Shown piece after piece: positions 39,835 through 49,246 of a DNA stretch of 64,000 bases. Both the position numbers and the translations under genes were made by a program. The notes beneath the pieces are model-generated. The model was given only the letters and a program-made list of their open reading frames with translations. It did no database searches and was not told where the DNA came from. Position 1 is the first letter of the stretch, and every line of letters starts with the position of its first letter. Location of the stretch: the NCBI GenBank assembly GCA_021646415.1, contig SOEU01000015.1:1-64000 (forward strand), in the 5' to 3' direction. Source of the stretch: Candidatus Brocadia sp. Lineage in GTDB: Bacteria > Planctomycetota > Brocadiia > Brocadiales > Brocadiaceae.

Positions 39835-41097
39835 ATGTATAATCTTTTCATTAGTCTGCGCTATCTGCGTAAGAGAAAGATATCTTTTTTTGCAGTTGCT
39901 GGAGTTGCCGTTGGAGTAATGACCTTGATCGTTGTACTTTCCGTAATGAATGGATTTGATCAGGAACTCCGAAGCAGGATTCGAGGTACACTGGCGCATA
40001 TTATTATTTTAAAAGGCGGCATGTACGGACTCGAAGATTATAAACAAGTCATCGAAAAAGTGAAAACCTTTGAGCATGTAGCAGCCTGTGCACCCTATGT
40101 AGAGGGTCCGGCACTTATCAAATTGAGAAATAGAAAGGAATTCGTCTACTTCAAAGGAATTGATCCTGATGCAGAAGCAAGCGTGGGTGATTTTAAGTCA
40201 TATATTAGCCCGTTCGGAAATCAACCCGAAGATTTACTAAAAACCCACGGAGAAAAAAATACCGCCAGCACATTTGGTGGTTCAGAATTATTCAGGATCG
40301 GTCCTGGTGAACCTGAAAAAGACCCGGGGAGTTTCATCCAAAATGGCGAACAAATCGTGCTGGTCACACTGAAAGAATGGGATAAAATTAGTGTGAAGGC
40401 ATTCATTGTTACGGGAAAATTCAAATCGGGAATGTACGATTTTGATAAAAACTATGTATACATCCCTCTTTCAGTGGCACAGGAGTTAACTGGTTCAAAG
40501 GAAAAAGATGCCGTTACCGGGATAAGCGTAAAATTAGATGATTACCGTTACGCCAATCAGGTACGAGACAAACTACAGGCTGCACTGGGCTTTGAATATT
40601 ATGTACAAACATGGGAAGATGCAAGAAGAACTTTTTTGACAGCCGTAATGATGGAAAGACGCGTAATGGCATTTATACTATTTTTCATCATAGTGGTAGC
40701 AGGATTTAATATCCTGGCCATACTCACCATGATTGTCCTTGAAAAATCCAAGGATATCGGCATTCTCAAAGCACTCGGTGCAACCACTCACGGTATTATG
40801 TCTATCTTCCTTTTAAATGGATTCCTTATCGGCAGCATTGGTGCAAGCATTGGATCTGCTGCAGGGTTATCAATTGTTTTAAGGATTAATTGGATTGAAA
40901 ATGCTTTATACCATATGACAGGGTGGAGACCATTCCCACCTGAGGTTTATTATTTTAATCAGATCCCAACGGTAGTAAATCCGATTAGTATCGTATGTAC
41001 AGCTGCCATTGCCATTGCAAGTAGCGTGATATTTAGTCTCTATCCCGCTTTAAGGGCCGCACGACTCGACCCCGTGGAGACGTTGCGTTATGAATAA
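39835..41097 (+). CDS. LolC/LolE-family lipoprotein-releasing ABC transporter permease
   Basis: 420-residue inner-membrane protein with the FtsX/MacB layout: one transmembrane helix near residues 17-40 (FFAVAGVAVGVMTLIVVLSV), a large periplasmic domain (about 42-275), and three C-terminal helices (about 283-303, 325-350, 380-400). The N-terminal start MYNLFISLRYLRKRK, NGFDQELRSRI and the EKSKDIGILKALGAT coupling loop near 301-315 are typical of LolC/E, which extracts lipoproteins for outer-membrane delivery. The usual ATPase LolD is not adjacent; the next gene, 250 bases on, is a DnaJ-TPR protein. A different FtsX-like transporter role is possible. Confidence 0.88.
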   Translation: MYNLFISLRYLRKRKISFFAVAGVAVGVMTLIVVLSVMNGFDQELRSRIRGTLAHIIILKGGMYGLEDYKQVIEKVKTFEHVAACAPYVEGPALIKLRNRKEFVYFKGIDPDAEASVGDFKSYISPFGNQPEDLLKTHGEKNTASTFGGSELFRIGPGEPEKDPGSFIQNGEQIVLVTLKEWDKISVKAFIVTGKFKSGMYDFDKNYVYIPLSVAQELTGSKEKDAVTGISVKLDDYRYANQVRDKLQAALGFEYYVQTWEDARRTFLTAVMMERRVMAFILFFIIVVAGFNILAILTMIVLEKSKDIGILKALGATTHGIMSIFLLNGFLIGSIGASIGSAAGLSIVLRINWIENALYHMTGWRPFPPEVYYFNQIPTVVNPISIVCTAAIAIASSVIFSLYPALRAARLDPVETLRYE

Positions 41098-41127
41098 CTG
41101 CTTATACCCTGAATTTAATCAAAACTA

Positions 41128-41156
41128 TTGACAGGTAACAAAATAGCTGATAGCAT
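41128..41156 (+). promoter_or_regulatory. Candidate sigma-70-type promoter ahead of the DnaJ-TPR gene
   Basis: A perfect -35 TTGACA (41128-41133) is followed 17 bases later by TAGCAT (41151-41156, four of six). The leader to the GTG at 41347 would be about 180 bases. The stretch between the permease stop and this gene holds nothing else I can support. Confidence 0.4.
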
Positions 41157-41346
41157 TACTTCATTCATTCGTTTACCGTTTTATCTTCGTATCAAACCTT
41201 ACTGGGCATTATGTCTTATAAAAGGGTATGAAATTGTAGCGCCAACCCTTATAGTCAGGATTGGGAGGTGGTAAACACTGTGCTACAGATAGAATTTATA
41301 TTTTCTCACAAAATATCTCTTTATTGTTTCACTATAGATATTAACC

Positions 41347-42162
41347 GTGGTAAATTATTACGATATCCTCGAAGTACATCAAGAAGTAAGTGCAGAAGAG
41401 ATAAAGCGCTCGTTTCGAACGCTTATCAAAAAATATCATCCCGATATCCACAGTCAGAATAAGCTGTGGGCTGAATCAAAGGCCAAGATTATTATACAAG
41501 CATACAAGACGCTCTCTGACTCTGTAACGCGCGAGCAATACGACAAAAAACACAAACATCTCTTCCAGGTAAATAGAAAACCAAGACCCACACAAAAAGA
41601 AACAACAATAAACGGTGATATTCAAGCACGCATACGTGTTATTTTCTTTGACCTCTTAGAAGGCCATACAAATAATGCTATCGATAATTACGAACGTCTA
41701 TTAAAAGATTTTGATACTATTGACTTTCTTTCGTACTTAAATTATCGGGATTATATCGACTGTAAATTTTTATTGGCCGAGGCTTATGAAAAACTCAAAA
41801 AATACGATATTGCCATCGAACTTTACGAATTCATCCTCGAAAGAGGAAAAGGTTCCACAAACCGAAGACATTTGCTCCACGAGATTAAGGAACGGATAAG
41901 AAACATCTATTGTCGCAACCTGGCAAGATATGCCTCCCCCGAAAAGGCTTTGAGCTATTATGAAAAGGTGCTGAAGCTCAATTTATACAAAAACGAAAAT
42001 GCCTTTATCTACAAAAAAATGGCCGAGTGTTTTCTTAGAATGGAAGAATATGAAAATGCCCTAAAACATCTGAATATTGCCTTATCGTTAAAGCCAAACC
42101 TTCAAGGTGCAAATAAACTGAAGACAAAACTCAAACAACATATCCCGGACTTTGCCAGATAG
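41347..42162 (+). CDS. DnaJ-domain protein with TPR repeats
   Basis: 271 residues. An N-terminal J domain (about 1-70; YYDILEVHQEVSAEEIKRSF, then HPD at residues 31-33) would stimulate an Hsp70 ATPase. The C-terminal part (about 95-265) has helical repeats of the TPR type, e.g. AIELYEFILERGKG and ALKHLNIALSLKP. It lacks the zinc-finger and substrate domains of true DnaJ, so it is a specialised co-chaperone of unknown client. The start is a GTG at 41347 with no clear Shine-Dalgarno. It is followed 12 bases later by purC, suggesting an operon. Confidence 0.85.
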   Translation: MVNYYDILEVHQEVSAEEIKRSFRTLIKKYHPDIHSQNKLWAESKAKIIIQAYKTLSDSVTREQYDKKHKHLFQVNRKPRPTQKETTINGDIQARIRVIFFDLLEGHTNNAIDNYERLLKDFDTIDFLSYLNYRDYIDCKFLLAEAYEKLKKYDIAIELYEFILERGKGSTNRRHLLHEIKERIRNIYCRNLARYASPEKALSYYEKVLKLNLYKNENAFIYKKMAECFLRMEEYENALKHLNIALSLKPNLQGANKLKTKLKQHIPDFAR

Positions 42163-42173
42163 AACCAAAACCA

Positions 42174-43079
42174 ATGAACAAAGAAACCCTTCCCCTCCTT
42201 ACCACGAACATCCCGGAACTCAAATTATGCAACCGTGGTAAGGTACGAGACATTTATGAAATTAATGACACCTTATTAATCATTGCCACAGACCGTATCT
42301 CAGCATTCGATGTAGTTCTGCCAAGCGGTATTCCATACAAAGGGAAGGTACTCACCGGACTTTCTGAATTTTGGTTCAAATATACTGCAGACATCATCGA
42401 AAACCACCTTATTACCACCCAGATTGAGAAAATGAATAACGACTTTATTGCGAAGCATAAAGGCATCCTGCAGGGCCGCTCCATGCTTGTGAAAAGGGTG
42501 GATGTCATCCCGGTAGAATGTGTAATCCGCGGTTATTTAGCCGGTTCCGGCTGGAAAGAATATCAGAAAACCCAGTCAATCTGTGGAATAAAGTTACCTG
42601 CCGGGCTGAAAGAATCTGACAAGCTTCCGGAGCCCATCTTTACCCCTTCTACCAAGGCAGCAACAGGACACGACGAAAACATTACCTTTTCAAAGGTTAT
42701 CGATATGGTTGGCAAGAAACTCGCTGAAGAATTGAAGGAAAAGAGCATGAAAATTTATCTCACGGCAAGCGACTACGCAAGGGACAGAGGTATTATCATC
42801 TGTGACACCAAGTTTGAATGGGGTATCACAAAAGATAGCAAGACGATACTGATTGATGAGGTGCTCACGCCGGATTCGTCACGTTTCTGGCCGCAAGAAG
42901 GCTATGAACCGGGAAAACCACAACACTCCTACGACAAGCAGTTTATCCGTGATTATCTCGAGAGCATCCACTGGGACAAGAAACCACCGGCGCCACCCCT
43001 CCCTCCTCATATCATCCAAAAAACTTCTGAAAAATACCTTGGTGCCTATAAAGCACTCACGGGGAAAAGCCTGATTTGA
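42174..43079 (+). CDS. purC: Phosphoribosylaminoimidazole-succinocarboxamide synthase
   Basis: Purine biosynthesis enzyme (SAICAR synthetase) that joins CAIR and aspartate using ATP. The 301 residues match the longer, yeast-like form rather than the 240-residue form. GKVRDIYEINDTLLIIATDR near 22-41, SAFDVVLPSGIPYKGKVLTG near 43-62, ECVIRGYLAGSGWKEY near 114-129 and IIDEVLTPDSSRFWP-like ILIDEVLTPDSSRFWP near 224-239 are conserved. It lies between the DnaJ-TPR gene and the inositol-phosphatase gene. Confidence 0.96.
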   Translation: MNKETLPLLTTNIPELKLCNRGKVRDIYEINDTLLIIATDRISAFDVVLPSGIPYKGKVLTGLSEFWFKYTADIIENHLITTQIEKMNNDFIAKHKGILQGRSMLVKRVDVIPVECVIRGYLAGSGWKEYQKTQSICGIKLPAGLKESDKLPEPIFTPSTKAATGHDENITFSKVIDMVGKKLAEELKEKSMKIYLTASDYARDRGIIICDTKFEWGITKDSKTILIDEVLTPDSSRFWPQEGYEPGKPQHSYDKQFIRDYLESIHWDKKPPAPPLPPHIIQKTSEKYLGAYKALTGKSLI

Positions 43080-43111
43080 AAAACTTCTTTTCGCTATAAG
43101 AAACGCAACGA

Positions 43112-43921
43112 ATGACAAAAAATTCAAATGATTTAAATACCTATCTTGAAGTTGCAAGGGAGGCCGCCCTTCGCGCTGGCGTTATTTTAAAAGAACATTT
43201 TGGGAAAGTGTGTCCCTCAATGATTGACGAAAAGGCCAAAAACGATTACGTCACCGAAGTTGATAAAAAATCTGAGGAAATCATCAAAAACTATATTAAA
43301 TCTCATTTTAGCAACCACAACATATTGGCCGAAGAATCTTTTGAAGAGAGAAAAGAGTCCTCTTTCCTATGGATCATTGATCCCCTGGACGGCACTTTAA
43401 ACTATATCCACGGCCTGCCGAATTTCGCCATCTCTATTGCTTTAGAAATTGAAGGAAATTTGGCAATAGGTCTCATTTACGAACCTCTCAGGGAAAACAT
43501 TTATTCCGCAATGAAGGGGCACGGATCTTTTAAAAATAACAGGCGTATCCATGTCTCTTACTCCACCACTCTGAGTACATCTCTGATTGCTACCGGTTTT
43601 CCTTATAGAATTAAAGACATTATTGACCTTTATCTTAAGGTATTTAAGGATTTTTTTATGCATGCTACAGGGATCAGAAGAGGCGGCTCGGCCTGTCTTG
43701 ACCTTGCATATACCGCAGACGGCATCTTTGGAGGATTCTTTGAATGCGCCCTCTCACCATGGGACATGGCGGCAGGCGCACTCCTGGTAGAAGAGGCAGG
43801 CGGTGTGGTCACAGACTTTAAAGGTGACAAACAATATTTAAAAACGGGGAATATCATCGCCGGCACCAAAGGGGTTCATCAGGAGATGCTAAAGATTATC
43901 CAAAATACCTTTAAAAACTGA
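43112..43921 (+). CDS. Inositol monophosphatase-family phosphatase (SuhB/CysQ-like)
   Basis: 269-residue Mg2+/Li+-type phosphatase. The metal motif DPLDGT is at residues 90-95, the upstream acidic pair is at AEESFEE near 73-79, and WDMAAGALLVEEAGG near 213-227 is the second signature. It could hydrolyse inositol monophosphate or related sugar phosphates; SuhB also acts in rRNA antitermination in some bacteria, which I cannot infer here. It follows purC by 32 bases on the same strand. Confidence 0.92.
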   Translation: MTKNSNDLNTYLEVAREAALRAGVILKEHFGKVCPSMIDEKAKNDYVTEVDKKSEEIIKNYIKSHFSNHNILAEESFEERKESSFLWIIDPLDGTLNYIHGLPNFAISIALEIEGNLAIGLIYEPLRENIYSAMKGHGSFKNNRRIHVSYSTTLSTSLIATGFPYRIKDIIDLYLKVFKDFFMHATGIRRGGSACLDLAYTADGIFGGFFECALSPWDMAAGALLVEEAGGVVTDFKGDKQYLKTGNIIAGTKGVHQEMLKIIQNTFKN

Positions 43922-43930
43922 CAATTCCTT

Positions 43931-44257
43931 GTGACCAATGACGCGTTTCATCACGCCTGGCGCATACCAGCTGAGTCAAAAGCAAAAGGGGTTAAAAAAG
44001 AAGAATTGAGGAAGCTACAAAATGGATTGAGCAATTTCAGGCTGAACGATGCCATAGAATCAGGGCTGGTAAAGACCCCACGGGTTGTCATCAGAGACGA
44101 CGGCGTTCCGGATGCAAGGACTTACAAATCGAACTCTACCACATTTATGAATGGGTTAGAGCTGTCAATGAACGCGGTCGTTTGGTGCGTGGCAATGGGC
44201 TGCATCCAAAGTCCCGCTGATATTTCAAGTATTCTTGAGAATACAATTTCGAGATAA
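43931..44257 (+). CDS. Small protein of unknown function
   Basis: I do not recognise this 108-residue frame. It begins with GTG at 43931, ten bases after the phosphatase stop, without a visible Shine-Dalgarno, and ends one base before the convergent pssA stop. It is mostly soluble and helix-like, with basic segments (SKAKGVKKEELRKLQNG), a VIRDDGVPDARTYKSNST stretch and MNAVVWCVAMGC near the C-terminus. It could be a real small protein or the tail of a larger lost gene; the lack of a ribosome-binding site favours caution. Confidence 0.4.
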   Translation: MTNDAFHHAWRIPAESKAKGVKKEELRKLQNGLSNFRLNDAIESGLVKTPRVVIRDDGVPDARTYKSNSTTFMNGLELSMNAVVWCVAMGCIQSPADISSILENTISR

Positions 44258-44258
44258 T

Positions 44259-44975
44259 TTATGTTGTAGAGTACCCCTTGCTTAGATGCTTGCCTTTTAC
44301 TACCCCATACATCGAACATATTATCAAATAACAACTTAATACCGTTGATAATGCCAATTCCGGGGTAATTACAAAGAATAAAATGGCCGCAGAGAATTCT
44401 AGCACCATAGCCAAAATGCCTTGCTTAAAACCGATTTTGCTCGTGATATTAAAAAATGGAACCTTGCTGACCATAAATAGGCCCAGTGCAAAAGTAATAA
44501 AGGGTAAAAGTATAGTGACTACATCCGGTCCGAATCTTGTTTGCACAAAGTGGTGAAGGATGACAAGTTGTGCAATCGTTCCTCCTGAAAGGGTGGTGGG
44601 TAATCCCGTGAAAAAATGCCTTGGGATATTTACACCTTCGTCTTTTTGCACGTTAAATCTTGCCAACCGGAAAGCAGCACATATCATAAAAAACAGGCCA
44701 ATGCCCCACAAAAAGATAACCGGAAAATTGTCGCACGTCTTAATCATAAGAACAGCTGGAGCAATGCCGAATGTTACCAAATCTGCCATAGAATCCAGCT
44801 GAGCACCCGTCTTGCTAGTACTCTTCATCATGCGGGCAAGTCTGCCATCAAAGGCATCCAATGCCATGGCAACTACAATCAACCATGCGGCAAGCTCAAA
44901 ACTCCGGCTTGAAACACATAAAATCGAAACAAAACCGCATATGATATTTCCTATGGTTACCAAAGTGGGTAACAT
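44259..44975 (-). CDS. pssA: CDP-diacylglycerol-serine O-phosphatidyltransferase
   Basis: Membrane enzyme that makes phosphatidylserine, the precursor of phosphatidylethanolamine. The CDP-alcohol phosphotransferase signature D-G-X2-A-R-X8-G-X3-D-X3-D is complete (DGRLARMM ... GAQLDSMAD, near residues 42-64). About six to eight hydrophobic segments span the rest. The ATG at 44975 gives 238 residues starting MLPTLVTIGNIICGF, matching family N-termini; a TTG 17 codons earlier is less likely. It converges on the small unknown gene. Confidence 0.93.
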   Translation of the reverse strand: MLPTLVTIGNIICGFVSILCVSSRSFELAAWLIVVAMALDAFDGRLARMMKSTSKTGAQLDSMADLVTFGIAPAVLMIKTCDNFPVIFLWGIGLFFMICAAFRLARFNVQKDEGVNIPRHFFTGLPTTLSGGTIAQLVILHHFVQTRFGPDVVTILLPFITFALGLFMVSKVPFFNITSKIGFKQGILAMVLEFSAAILFFVITPELALSTVLSCYLIICSMYGVVKGKHLSKGYSTT

Positions 44976-45195
44976 TTTTTTTATTTCCAATGTAAACCTC
45001 CAGTTGAAGTTGGATACACGATACAAGATTTTCTTTTCTTGGTTACACTATATATTTGGATTCACAAATAATGTACCTAGTATACAGAAAAATTATGTTC
45101 TTGTATTAATTTCATAAAAGCAAGATATTGCGATATTTATGGCATATCAAAAATGAGAAAAAAAACAAAGTATCGGGTCGTATTGCTGAAATCGC

Positions 45196-45231
45196 AGTAT
45201 AATTACTGCGTTTATTAAGTATAATTACTGC
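45196..45231. repeat. 14-base direct repeat spaced 22 bases apart
   Basis: AGTATAATTACTGC occurs at 45196-45209 and again at 45218-45231, exactly 22 bases (about two helical turns) apart. The second copy overlaps the end of the CYTH gene. Each copy is partly palindromic. It could be an operator-like site or a short duplication. Confidence 0.5.
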
Positions 45232-45899
45232 AGTGAAGAGAGACCGTGTTTTCCAACCAACATCATCCCTTTTTTGTATTTTGAATCGACGGCGGGTTGC
45301 AATTTTAACTGATTTTGCAGGTCATCGGCAACTTCCTTGAGCTGTTCAACTCTCCCGTTTCTTAATTCTACTTCACATTCCCGATATTGTTTTTGACCCT
45401 TGTGTCCACGAAATGTTACTTCATCAAGAGATAATTCTGCCTTAAATCCTGCATTACCTTCAATTGTTGCAGTATGGCGCAGCGTCTCTACCACTAATAC
45501 CTTCCTTAATGCTTGCCCATGGAGGTTTAACATATCGATGATTGGTGGTGGGATCGTTAGTTTTTCCTCTTCATTCCAGAGATTTATTTCATCACGAGAA
45601 AATGTCCATTCATATTCCTTGCGTTCAAAAATAGGGCCTTGTTGATTTTCAGACGACTTGCATGCACCCACATAGCTTTTACCCCTTTGACGGATGCGCA
45701 GGCCGAAATCAGAATTGAGGAGCGTATATCGGGGCGTATCAAAGTAAATATCAGTCTGAAAACACGGCTTTTCTTTAGCGTATTGGAAACCCAGGATTTT
45801 TACAACATTCAGAAAGGCATCCAAACCAAGCCCATCAGGACAAATAAACTTTGCCTCAATTTCTGACTTGTCTCTTTTGTCGTGGAAATCCGTGTTCAT
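45225..45899 (-). CDS. CYTH-domain protein (class IV adenylate cyclase / thiamine triphosphatase-like)
   Basis: 224 residues. The N-terminal E-X-E-X-K signature is EIEAKF near residues 14-19, and the rest shows the alternating basic and acidic residues of the triphosphate tunnel (YFDTPRYTLLNSDFGLRIRQ near 52-71, ERKEYEW, VETLRHTATIEG, ELSLDEVTFRGHKG). Such proteins act on triphosphate substrates: inorganic triphosphate, thiamine triphosphate or ATP. Which one cannot be told. It is 14 bases downstream of the D-aminoacylase gene on the same strand, likely an operon. Confidence 0.87.
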   Translation of the reverse strand: MNTDFHDKRDKSEIEAKFICPDGLGLDAFLNVVKILGFQYAKEKPCFQTDIYFDTPRYTLLNSDFGLRIRQRGKSYVGACKSSENQQGPIFERKEYEWTFSRDEINLWNEEEKLTIPPPIIDMLNLHGQALRKVLVVETLRHTATIEGNAGFKAELSLDEVTFRGHKGQKQYRECEVELRNGRVEQLKEVADDLQNQLKLQPAVDSKYKKGMMLVGKHGLSSLQ

Positions 45900-45913
45900 T
45901 CACCGGCAAATAA

Positions 45914-47497
45914 TTACACTATTTTTCGCAATATATGTCCATTCGTTGCGCCATTGTGCCTGCCATTACTTACGGTAATCTTTCCATTTACTATCACGTA
46001 TTCTATCCCTTCTGAATATTGATGGGGTTCCGTAAATGTGCTTTTATCAGTAATCTTGTCAGGATTAAAAATGGTTACGTCTGCAAAATATTCCTCTCTT
46101 ATTAAACCTCTCCTGTCCAGCCCAACTTTTTGTGCAGGCAGTCCCGTCATCTTCTGAATCGCCTTCTCATCAGGAATGAGTTTCTTTTCCCGGCAAAATC
46201 TTCCCAAAACACGGGAAAAAGTTCCGTAGCTCCGTGGATGAGGTTTGCTTTCATTCAGGATCCCCTGCCTGGCGCGCAGAGAACTATCAGAGCCAACAAA
46301 TACAAAATCCCAGCCCAGTATCTTCTCCAGATTTTCTTCACACATACTGAACAAAAAAATATCTACCCTCGTATCTTCATCTACAAGCACATCAAAAACA
46401 GTTTCTACCGGGGGCTTATTGAGACCCTTTGCAATCTCAGAGATCGATTTACCTTCCATCCACTTGTTTTTATCATAATAGACAGATGAAATCATAAGTC
46501 CATTCCAAAAGGTATCATCGTACTCCTGGGATACTTCCTTTGCAATGCGTTTTCGGGTATTTGCATCTTTTAACCTTTGTATTTGCTTTTCGGTACCACC
46601 TTCATAGACCCAATTTGGCAGTACAACATCCAGATCGGTAGCAGCAGCAATATAGGGATAGCGATCACAGGTAACGTCGGTCCCTTCGCTAATAGCATGT
46701 TCAATAATCGTTTTTATGTCTTCGATCTTATGCCAGTTTCGGTTTCCAGATGTCTTAAGGTGGGATACCTGCAATCTGACCCCCGAGCGTTTTGACACTT
46801 CAATTGCCTCTGTAAGGGCATCTTCAAGCATATCTCCTTCATTCCGAATATGGGTTGTATAAAAGCCGCCATATTTCTCAACTACCCTGCACATCTCCGT
46901 AATCTCCCCCATCGTTGCGTAACATCCCGGCGGATAGATCAGACCACTGGACATGCCAAACGCCCCGGCCTGCATGGCTTCTTCCAGGTCTTTCTTCATG
47001 GAAATTAATTCATACGGATCAGGCCTTCTATTTTCATATTCAATGACACATGCCCTGATATTCCCATGGCCGACAAGAAATGCCCTGTTGATAGAACTCT
47101 TCCTTTTTTCTGCGGTATCGTAAAACTCAGCAGCCGATTGCCAGGTGGGAACGATACCGTATTTTGCTAATCCCTGGGATCTTCTCTCCAATAGCCTTCC
47201 GCGCAAAGGGAAGGCAGACAAACCGCAGTTCCCACAAATCTCTGTGGTAACGCCATCAAGTATCTTGCTATCACTTTCTGGGCGGACAAGCCATAAAAAA
47301 TCACTATGGGAATGAATATCAATAAATCCTGGGGCAACAATCATCCCCTTTGCAGAAATGGTAGGGCACCTGTTATCAGGAATATATGGGGCTAAAAGGG
47401 TAATCTTATCATGCTTGATGCCAATATCCAGATTTTGTCTGGGTATACCTGTTCCATCAATTACAGTTCCGCCTTTTATGATAAGATCAAAATCCAT
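45914..47497 (-). CDS. N-acyl-D-amino-acid deacylase (D-aminoacylase)
   Basis: 527-residue amidohydrolase. The metal-binding HSHSDF lies at residues 62-67 after GFIDI, with further expected ligands in the AFGMSSGLIYPPGCYATMGE and YTTHIRNEGD segments near 183-225 and QVSHLKTSG near 248. GSDSSLRARQG near 406 and the small C-terminal strand (TIFNPDKITDKSTFTEPHQ) complete the family pattern. It would release D-amino acids from N-acylated forms, for example in cell-wall recycling. The gene product keeps all hallmarks. It lies upstream of the CYTH gene. Confidence 0.9.
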   Translation of the reverse strand: MDFDLIIKGGTVIDGTGIPRQNLDIGIKHDKITLLAPYIPDNRCPTISAKGMIVAPGFIDIHSHSDFLWLVRPESDSKILDGVTTEICGNCGLSAFPLRGRLLERRSQGLAKYGIVPTWQSAAEFYDTAEKRKSSINRAFLVGHGNIRACVIEYENRRPDPYELISMKKDLEEAMQAGAFGMSSGLIYPPGCYATMGEITEMCRVVEKYGGFYTTHIRNEGDMLEDALTEAIEVSKRSGVRLQVSHLKTSGNRNWHKIEDIKTIIEHAISEGTDVTCDRYPYIAAATDLDVVLPNWVYEGGTEKQIQRLKDANTRKRIAKEVSQEYDDTFWNGLMISSVYYDKNKWMEGKSISEIAKGLNKPPVETVFDVLVDEDTRVDIFLFSMCEENLEKILGWDFVFVGSDSSLRARQGILNESKPHPRSYGTFSRVLGRFCREKKLIPDEKAIQKMTGLPAQKVGLDRRGLIREEYFADVTIFNPDKITDKSTFTEPHQYSEGIEYVIVNGKITVSNGRHNGATNGHILRKIV

Positions 47498-47568
47498 TGC
47501 TGCCTCGTCAGGATTAAGGAATAGAGTTTTATTGACGGGGAGTGAATAGGTATTTCACTTTTGAGAAG

Positions 47569-47778
47569 TTATTTTTCTTCTACCAGAGAAGAAGGCTCAT
47601 CCAGGCCCAGCACCCTATCAATATCCTTGTGTGCAGAGCTCATATCCTTCTTCATGGTATCGAGGTGTCTTTTGTTATGATACTCATCGGTGGCAGAGCA
47701 GCCGGCCAAACACCCGAAAACGGCCACACTTACAATAAAAAAGAGAATTTTTGTCATAGAAGTTTTCTTCTTTATCAT
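47569..47778 (-). CDS. Small lipoprotein
   Basis: 69 residues. MTKILFFIVSVAVFGCLAGC gives a signal peptide with lipobox LAGC, so Cys27 would be lipidated. The mature part is about 43 residues, charged and helix-like, with no recognisable domain. It starts immediately after the rpoN stop (rpoN ends at 47779), so it is likely the last gene of the dnaX-ybaB-recR-rpoN run. Confidence 0.75.
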   Translation of the reverse strand: MIKKKTSMTKILFFIVSVAVFGCLAGCSATDEYHNKRHLDTMKKDMSSAHKDIDRVLGLDEPSSLVEEK

Positions 47779-49218
47779 TTAATATTCCTTTCGCTGTCTT
47801 GAGGATGGTATCTTCATAATCCGTCGATATTTTGTTACAGTTCTTCTGGCAATAGCTATACCGGATGCATGTAATTTTTCAGCAACTTCTTCATCGCTCA
47901 ATGGATTTGCCTTATTTTCTTTTGCAACGATCTCGGCAAGCTTCTGCCTTATTGCTTCCCATGATTCCATCGACCCGTCTACATTCTGAAAACCACCCGT
48001 AAAGAAGAATTTCATCTCAAATATGCCCTGAGGTGTTTGAATATACTTATGCGCAATGGCACGGCTTACCGTTGAAACGTGTACTCCAACAACATCCGCA
48101 ACATCTTGCATCTTGAGCGTTCGAAGGCGATGGATTCCTTCATCAAGAAAATCCTTTTGTAGTTCTACTATTTTACAGGCCACCTTATACAACGTGCTCC
48201 GCCTCTGTTCAATAGCATCAATAAGCCATTTCGCCGATTCAATTTTCTTTTGTATATACTGGCGCGTCGATGTATCAGTACCATTCTCACTCAAAAATTT
48301 CTTATAAAAAGAGCTGATATGTAAATGGGGCAGATTGGTGTTGTCAATAAGGAACACCTCGTATTTTCCATCAATATATTCTACTTTTACTTCTGGAACT
48401 ACATACGGAATAGTCTCATCACAAAAAAGAGAGCCAGGCTTGGGGTTCAACGTACGTATGAACTCCACTTGTCTCTTTACCACCTCCAGGCTGTACCCGA
48501 TCTTCTTTGCTATGAGGGGATATTTCTTCATCTCGATATCTTCCAGGTGATTGAGGAGCAGTTCCTTTGTCAGTTGATAATTTGGGTCACGTTTGTCCAG
48601 CTGGAGCAATAAACATTCTTGCAGGTTCCTGGCACCGACACCGGGTGGTTCCAGTGTCTGAATAATCTTCAAGGCCTCTTTGACTTCTTCAAGAGAAAGA
48701 GGTCTTTCAAGGGATTGCACAATTTCTTCCAACGGACTAGCCAAATATCCGGATTTGTCTATCGAATAAATGGTATTTTCACACGCCTCCATGAGATGGT
48801 CCGGAATCTCAATCAATGACAACTGTCCCATTAAATAATCATGAAGTGACATCGGCTTGGCAGCCGTGTTCTCTAATGCTTCTTGCTTTTGATCACGCTC
48901 TTCCGAAGCGTTATTTCTTCGTACTGTTGTTTGTGAATAGTAATCACGCCAATCTTCGGCAATCTCACCCAATTTATCAATTTCGTCAACCTTCTCATTC
49001 TCTTCGGCAACCAGAACTACATCGTCCCCCTCCTTGGGATTTTCGTCTTTCTTCTCGTCTAATACCTCTTCAAGCACAGGATTATCTACCATCTCTTGCT
49101 GTATATGCTCAACAAGGGCCAATAATGGTAACTGTAAAATCTCAATTGATTGGATGATTTGGGGGGACAATTTCAGCTTTTGTTGAAGCTGCGGTAATAA
49201 GGATGATTGCATTTTCAT
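47779..49218 (-). CDS. rpoN: RNA polymerase sigma-54 factor
   Basis: 479 residues. Region I at the N-terminus is Gln/Leu-rich (LLPQLQQKLKLSPQIIQSIE near 7-26), which holds polymerase until an AAA+ activator acts. The core-binding domain covers about 120-300, the helix-turn-helix near 365-385 (MQDVADVVGVHVSTVSRAIA), and the RpoN box RRTVTKYRRIMKIP near 457-470 recognises the -24 element. Its presence means enhancer-binding activators exist elsewhere in the genome; none is in the window. Confidence 0.97.
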   Translation of the reverse strand: MKMQSSLLPQLQQKLKLSPQIIQSIEILQLPLLALVEHIQQEMVDNPVLEEVLDEKKDENPKEGDDVVLVAEENEKVDEIDKLGEIAEDWRDYYSQTTVRRNNASEERDQKQEALENTAAKPMSLHDYLMGQLSLIEIPDHLMEACENTIYSIDKSGYLASPLEEIVQSLERPLSLEEVKEALKIIQTLEPPGVGARNLQECLLLQLDKRDPNYQLTKELLLNHLEDIEMKKYPLIAKKIGYSLEVVKRQVEFIRTLNPKPGSLFCDETIPYVVPEVKVEYIDGKYEVFLIDNTNLPHLHISSFYKKFLSENGTDTSTRQYIQKKIESAKWLIDAIEQRRSTLYKVACKIVELQKDFLDEGIHRLRTLKMQDVADVVGVHVSTVSRAIAHKYIQTPQGIFEMKFFFTGGFQNVDGSMESWEAIRQKLAEIVAKENKANPLSDEEVAEKLHASGIAIARRTVTKYRRIMKIPSSRQRKEY

Positions 49219-49246
49219 GAAACATCACCTTCCATAAAAAACGAAC

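Noticed and set aside
43112-43921. Specific naming of the phosphatase as SuhB or CysQ
   Set aside because: The motifs identify the family but not the substrate, so no gene symbol was given.
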